A stretch of DNA of 64,000 nt from Nostoc desertorum CM1-VF14 (GTDB lineage Bacteria; Cyanobacteriota; Cyanobacteriia; Cyanobacteriales; Nostocaceae): contig JAHHHR010000021.1 of NCBI GenBank assembly GCA_019359245.1, positions 53,888 through 117,887 on the forward strand. The letters are read 5' to 3'. The notes beneath the pieces were generated by a model. That model saw only the letters and a list, made by a program, of their open reading frames with translations. It did no database searches and was not told where the DNA came from. The position numbers and the translations under genes were made by a program. Numbering within the stretch: the first letter of the stretch is position 1; each line of letters opens with the position of its first letter. Below are positions 60,590-64,000 of this stretch, one piece after another.

Positions 60590-61129
60590 TTACTTTGCTT
60601 TCCACTCGTGATCAAGAATAGCGTAAAGAAAATTGTCGTACCATCTGCCTTTGATTAACTCTTTTTCCCGCAGATGACCCTCACCACGCATACCAATTTT
60701 TTCTAATACCTTTACAGAAGCAACATTCTCCGTTACACACCAAGACCAGATACGATGCATTCCCAGTTCTTTAAAGCCAAACTTTAAAATGGCCTGTGCT
60801 ACTTCTGTTGCATAACCTTGTCCCTAATATTGAGTATTTAATTTATAGCCAATGTTTGCTTCCCGCAGTTCAGAATCGTTTACGCGGATGCCACAATTGC
60901 CAATAAGCCGATTTTCTTCTTTGAGGACAACACCTAACTGAAACTTTGTTCTTGGTTGCTCTTTTTGCTAACCAATAAACATTTGTACAAATTCGCAAAC
61001 ATCCTTCTGTGTGCGATGTGTCCAATAGTTATAAGGCAAGTACAAAGGATCAGATTGATAGGTAAAAACCGCCTGCCAGTCTACCTTTATAAAATCACGC
61101 ATTAGCAAGCGGTTTGTTTCTAATATCAT
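60590..61129 (-). pseudogene. GNAT-family N-acetyltransferase interrupted by two in-frame amber codons
   Basis: Translating 61129 to 60590 gives 179 codons in one frame, MILETNRLLMRDFIKVDWQA at the start and MRGEGHLREKELIKGRWYDN near the end, a RimJ/RimL-type acetyltransferase with the acetyl-CoA motif region QGYATEVAQAILKF. But codon 54 (60968-60970) and codon 102 (60824-60826) are TAG. The second lies where the family has a Trp (Y-x-GQGYATE; TGG to TAG) and the first where Gln is common (CAG to TAG). There is no frameshift. So it is most likely a recently inactivated pseudogene; suppression or sequencing error cannot be excluded. Confidence 0.88.
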
Positions 61130-61144
61130 GTTTTTTCTCTATTT

Positions 61145-61981
61145 TTAACTTTTACATCTTGCACCTTGAGGAGTAGCATCAGGATAATAGGTAATGATTG
61201 CTTTCGCTTTAGTAACAAAAACTGTAGGAAAGGATTTGCCTGTTTCTTGGTCACGTACATTATAAATACACGCTCCGTCATTATTACCTTGGAGCTTATA
61301 TATTTTGGTGGCATCTAAAAGCATTTCTTCGGCATTGCTGAGGTAGCCATAGCCCTTGATGACATCTGTTACTGTCCGACTTTTCTGCTTAATGACTACA
61401 CCCATTGTATAAATGGCTCCAGGAACAACTTCCTCTCGTCCTTGATTATTTGGCAACCGTCCGCCTATTCCTTCATTTTGCAACTGTAAATATCTGCCGT
61501 GAAAATGTAAACCACCAATATCATTAGCGTTATATATTTCACCACAAAATATATGTTCAAACCCCCGACGTTGGAACCAAATATTGGTTAAGTCTTCGAG
61601 AAATTGTGCTTTATTCTTACGTCCTGGAAGAAGTTCACCGCCGCTAACTTGCTGAAGTTTCTGCAACACATCTGGGTAATAAGATAACAATTGTTTAAAA
61701 TTATTAGAACTAACTCTTGTACCAATAGGGCCGCAGAGGTTTAGTACAGCCTTGTCAAAAGGATTGAGCAGAGGCGGAGGTGGTGTGATATCTACCTTTT
61801 GTTCTGCGGGGAAACGAACAGTAACCGGGTTATCTACATTGTCAAAAAACGGTAGAAGTTGCGTATTTGGCTGAGGTTGCGCCTTCACGGAATTTTGCCA
61901 GCAAAAAGGGGAAATCAGTACCAATAAAGCAAGCATATTTACCATCTGCTTTGACCTATTGGTTAAAAGATTTGGCTGCAT
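61145..61981 (-). CDS. EndoU-like endoribonuclease, exported
   Basis: A 278-residue protein with a signal peptide (residues 13-34) and a C-terminal EndoU domain. The two active-site histidines fit GFEHIFCGE (His143) and GGLHFHGRYLQL (His159), spaced 16 residues apart as in the eukaryotic XendoU; a Lys follows later and the domain ends with a family-like ITYYP. EndoU enzymes cut RNA after U; a related Anabaena protein (AnEndoU) has been studied. Here the signal peptide suggests secretion or periplasmic action. There is no adjacent immunity-gene candidate. It is 15 bp from the GNAT pseudogene start on the same strand. Confidence 0.82.
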   Translation of the reverse strand: MQPNLLTNRSKQMVNMLALLVLISPFCWQNSVKAQPQPNTQLLPFFDNVDNPVTVRFPAEQKVDITPPPPLLNPFDKAVLNLCGPIGTRVSSNNFKQLLSYYPDVLQKLQQVSGGELLPGRKNKAQFLEDLTNIWFQRRGFEHIFCGEIYNANDIGGLHFHGRYLQLQNEGIGGRLPNNQGREEVVPGAIYTMGVVIKQKSRTVTDVIKGYGYLSNAEEMLLDATKIYKLQGNNDGACIYNVRDQETGKSFPTVFVTKAKAIITYYPDATPQGARCKS

Positions 61982-62046
61982 AATTTTAGATTAATTACTT
62001 AGATAGCAATACTACATCAAGCTTAATTTAAGAAATAAGATACTTT

Positions 62047-62079
62047 ATAAAAAACCCGGTTTTTTTAATAAACCGGGTT
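62047..62079 (-). terminator. Rho-independent terminator of the aldo/keto reductase gene
   Basis: A 10-bp stem AACCCGGTTT with a 7-nt loop (62053-62079), followed on the minus strand by a run of T residues (TTTTAT). It lies between the AKR stop and the EndoU start. Confidence 0.75.
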
Positions 62080-62206
62080 AATCAACTTCTTTAAAAGTCT
62101 GTTGACTTGAAATTTTAAATTGTTGATTACGCTATCTTAAACTAACTAAAGGTAGTGCGTAAATCTTGGGAAATTTCCCCTAAATCGGCGTTAGCGAGTG
62201 GAATCA

Positions 62207-63070
62207 TTAAGTTGCCCGATCAATTTTTTGCACTTCTTCGTCAGAGAGTTTCACATTGATAGCTTGTGTTGAGTCTTCAATGCTAGAAACCTTGCTAGCA
62301 CCAGGAATTGGTAAAATAACTGGCGACTTAGAACGCAACCACGCCAAAACGATATTATACAGTGACACACCTTTTTCTTTAGCTAAGTGAGCGATCGCAG
62401 GGATATCTTGTAAGTTCTGATGGCGACGCCTACCACCAAAGGGACTCCAAGGCAAAAATGTTAATCCTTGCTGTTCGCAATACTTCAATACGCCGTCATT
62501 TTCTGGCTGTCGTTGCCAAGGACTGTATTGATTCTGCACTGAGACAATATCCACCACATCCCGCGCCCGCTTAATTTGTTCAACGGAAAAGTTAGAAACT
62601 CCCACAAACCGAATCAAGCCAGCTTCTACTGCTTCTTTCACTGGTGCAAGGGATTCTTCAATGGTGTAATTAGTATCGGGGGAATGGTATTGCCAAACAT
62701 CGATGGGTTTAGAACCACCTAACGCCTCAAAACTTACTCGAATTGTTTGGCGCAAATGTTCTGGGTTGCCGTTGCTTGTCCAGCTACCATCGGGACGCAT
62801 CAAACCGCCTTTAGTTGCCACAATTACTTGGCTAACATCGCCTTTGTAACTAGTAAGTGCCTTGTGAATTAACCGCTCGTTGTGATGCTTATCTGACTCA
62901 TCTTTGCAGTAAGAATCGGCAGTATCAATAAATGTAATACCCAAATCCAAAGCATGATGAATAACTTGGATTGACTCTGATTCAGGAGGACGATTAGAGA
63001 TTGACATGGGCATACCACCCAAACCGATCGCACTTACAAAGATGCCAGTTTTTCCTAGCTGTTTGGTTTC
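62207..63070 (-). CDS. Aldo/keto reductase
   Basis: The start is set at the Met of METKQLGKTGIFVSAIGLGG (63070), giving 287 residues; the frame opens at 63100. The TIM-barrel reductase has the tetrad Asp, Tyr, Lys, His in TFIDTADSYCK, VIVATKGG and DVWQYHSP. It reduces aldehydes or ketones with NADPH. Substrate unknown; it resembles the large family of cyanobacterial AKRs. It is divergent from the membrane protein at 63235 and ends in a terminator before the EndoU gene. Confidence 0.92.
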   Translation of the reverse strand, partial: ETKQLGKTGIFVSAIGLGGMPMSISNRPPESESIQVIHHALDLGITFIDTADSYCKDESDKHHNERLIHKALTSYKGDVSQVIVATKGGLMRPDGSWTSNGNPEHLRQTIRVSFEALGGSKPIDVWQYHSPDTNYTIEESLAPVKEAVEAGLIRFVGVSNFSVEQIKRARDVVDIVSVQNQYSPWQRQPENDGVLKYCEQQGLTFLPWSPFGGRRRHQNLQDIPAIAHLAKEKGVSLYNIVLAWLRSKSPVILPIPGASKVSSIEDSTQAINVKLSDEEVQKIDRAT

Positions 63071-63234
63071 CATGCTTCTAGCTATAGCTTTCTGCCCCAA
63101 TTATCTATCAGTTAGCCAAAGCTTTTGTAGCTATTCATCATAAATCCTCCCTGGTACTTAGACTTAGTGAGCAGTGAACAGCCTACCAGGGGAATACTCT
63201 ACTCAGGGGTTAAGTCTTCTATACACAGGCACTG

Positions 63235-63894
63235 ATGAAAATTGTCGAGGAAACCCGTACCAGATTGCAGCTAAAGCATCGGCCACTCAGAGATTGGCTA
63301 ACTGGGTGGTGCATTCTTACTTTATGCTTAAGCTTTTTAATTTACTGCTTATTTTTTGAGTCTGCTTCAGTTAAGATAACTTGCGCTCGCCTCCCATCAA
63401 ACCAAATTAATTGTGAATTGAGGCGGTTCACTTTGCTGGGAAGCATGGAGAAACTTAAAATGTTTGATCTCCAAGAAGCATACATTCTTACAAAGACTGG
63501 TAGCAAAGGAGGGAAAACTTATCAAGTTGTGATTGTAACTCCTTTTGGATACTTTGCTCTTTTATCTCATGTTAGCTATCAAGAGAATCAGGAAGTTATT
63601 TTTAAAATTAACGATTTTATTAACTCTGGGAAAACATCTCTATTAGTACAGCAAAATCAACGGCATTATCTATTTTTCTTAAGTTTGTTTTTATTGGTTA
63701 TGATAGCAATCGCTGCTTTTTTTGCTACATCACCTGTAACTACCTGTACCTTCTATAAGAGTATCGATAAGGTATTTATCGAACGTAAAAGTTTGCGTGT
63801 AAACCAAGTTATCGAACATCCACTAGAAAATATTCTGCGTTTTGATATCCAAGAAAAGCAATTTAGATACTCTAAGCAGGGTAAGCGCATATAA
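63235..63894 (+). CDS. Small two-span membrane protein
   Basis: A 219-residue protein with two predicted membrane spans (about 20-43, WLTGWCILTLCLSFLIYCLFF, and 145-166, HYLFFLSLFLLVMIAIAAFFA). A soluble domain of about 100 residues lies between them (EAYILTKTGSKGGKTYQVVIV). The pattern is like other cyanobacterial proteins of no known function with a beta-rich middle. I do not recognise a family name. It is divergent from the aldo/keto reductase, with a 164-bp gap. Confidence 0.65.
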   Translation: MKIVEETRTRLQLKHRPLRDWLTGWCILTLCLSFLIYCLFFESASVKITCARLPSNQINCELRRFTLLGSMEKLKMFDLQEAYILTKTGSKGGKTYQVVIVTPFGYFALLSHVSYQENQEVIFKINDFINSGKTSLLVQQNQRHYLFFLSLFLLVMIAIAAFFATSPVTTCTFYKSIDKVFIERKSLRVNQVIEHPLENILRFDIQEKQFRYSKQGKRI

Positions 63895-64000
63895 ATTTGT
63901 AGCCTAAAATACAGAACATTTGACCAATAGATGAGCAAAGAATCAAATTTGAGTATTAAATATGTTAAGTATTACGCTAATAAGTAAAGCGTCTATTTTA

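Noticed and set aside
1..64000. tRNA, rRNA, prophage or complete insertion sequence
   Set aside because: No cloverleaf, rRNA or transposase/integrase sequence was recognised in the window.

Overview
The window comes from a filamentous, probably heterocystous cyanobacterium of the Nostoc/Anabaena type. It carries psbA and psbY (photosystem II), a CRR6-like NDH-1 assembly factor, a pilMNOQ operon without pilP, MEP-pathway isoprenoid genes (ispG, ispD), phytol-kinase and DUF760/DUF3685 families shared with plastids, and a NucA/NuiA nuclease-inhibitor pair known from Anabaena. GCGATCGC (HIP1) octamers are frequent, and spacers are full of heptamer arrays and small palindromic repeats, as in Nostoc genomes. 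I see no rRNA, tRNA, CRISPR array or complete insertion sequence.

Layout. 0-9.4 kb: an MFS-like membrane protein cut by the left edge, infC, a PhoD-type phosphatase, an ACT-domain malic enzyme, a psbA with some unusual residues, a PsiE-like protein and a TPR protein, all on the minus strand. 9.6-18.5 kb: an EF-G paralogue, then an accessory stretch with HicBA, a prohibitin-like SPFH protein, an unrecognised protein with a HEPN-like RNase motif, a Uma2 nuclease, NuiA and NucA facing each other, and small proteins. 18.6-30.3 kb: mostly housekeeping genes (C-terminal processing protease, ispG, cysteine hydrolase, LysM/M23 peptidase, HtrA protease, DUF760, scpB, ispD, GT9, CRR6, Fur-family regulator). 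30.4-45.4 kb: a NACHT-pentapeptide protein, a degenerate receiver/DUF3685 protein, phytol kinase, an odd flavoprotein, cobD, HU, a CRP/amidase pair, a repeat-bearing membrane protein, map and a cupredoxin. 45.5-58.8 kb: a two-domain M16 peptidase, VOC protein, TIGR02652 protein, gamma-carbonic anhydrase-like protein, psbY, folC, a sugar-binding lipoprotein and pilMNOQ. 59.3-64 kb: cupin, methyltransferase, a GNAT pseudogene with two in-frame amber codons, an EndoU-type RNase, an aldo/keto reductase and a small membrane protein.

Themes. D1 (psbA) and a CtpA-family protease of the kind that matures D1 lie 11 kb apart. Five or six nuclease/toxin or inhibitor genes (HicA/HicB, HEPN candidate, Uma2, NuiA/NucA, EndoU) and a NACHT STAND protein make this rich in conflict-type genes, but I see no single contiguous known defence operon. 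The most striking pattern is that intergenic repeats have entered coding sequence in frame in at least five genes (scpB, the DUF3685 protein, the NACHT protein, the M16 peptidase and folC). Heptamer arrays containing ATG also sit directly on or before several start codons.
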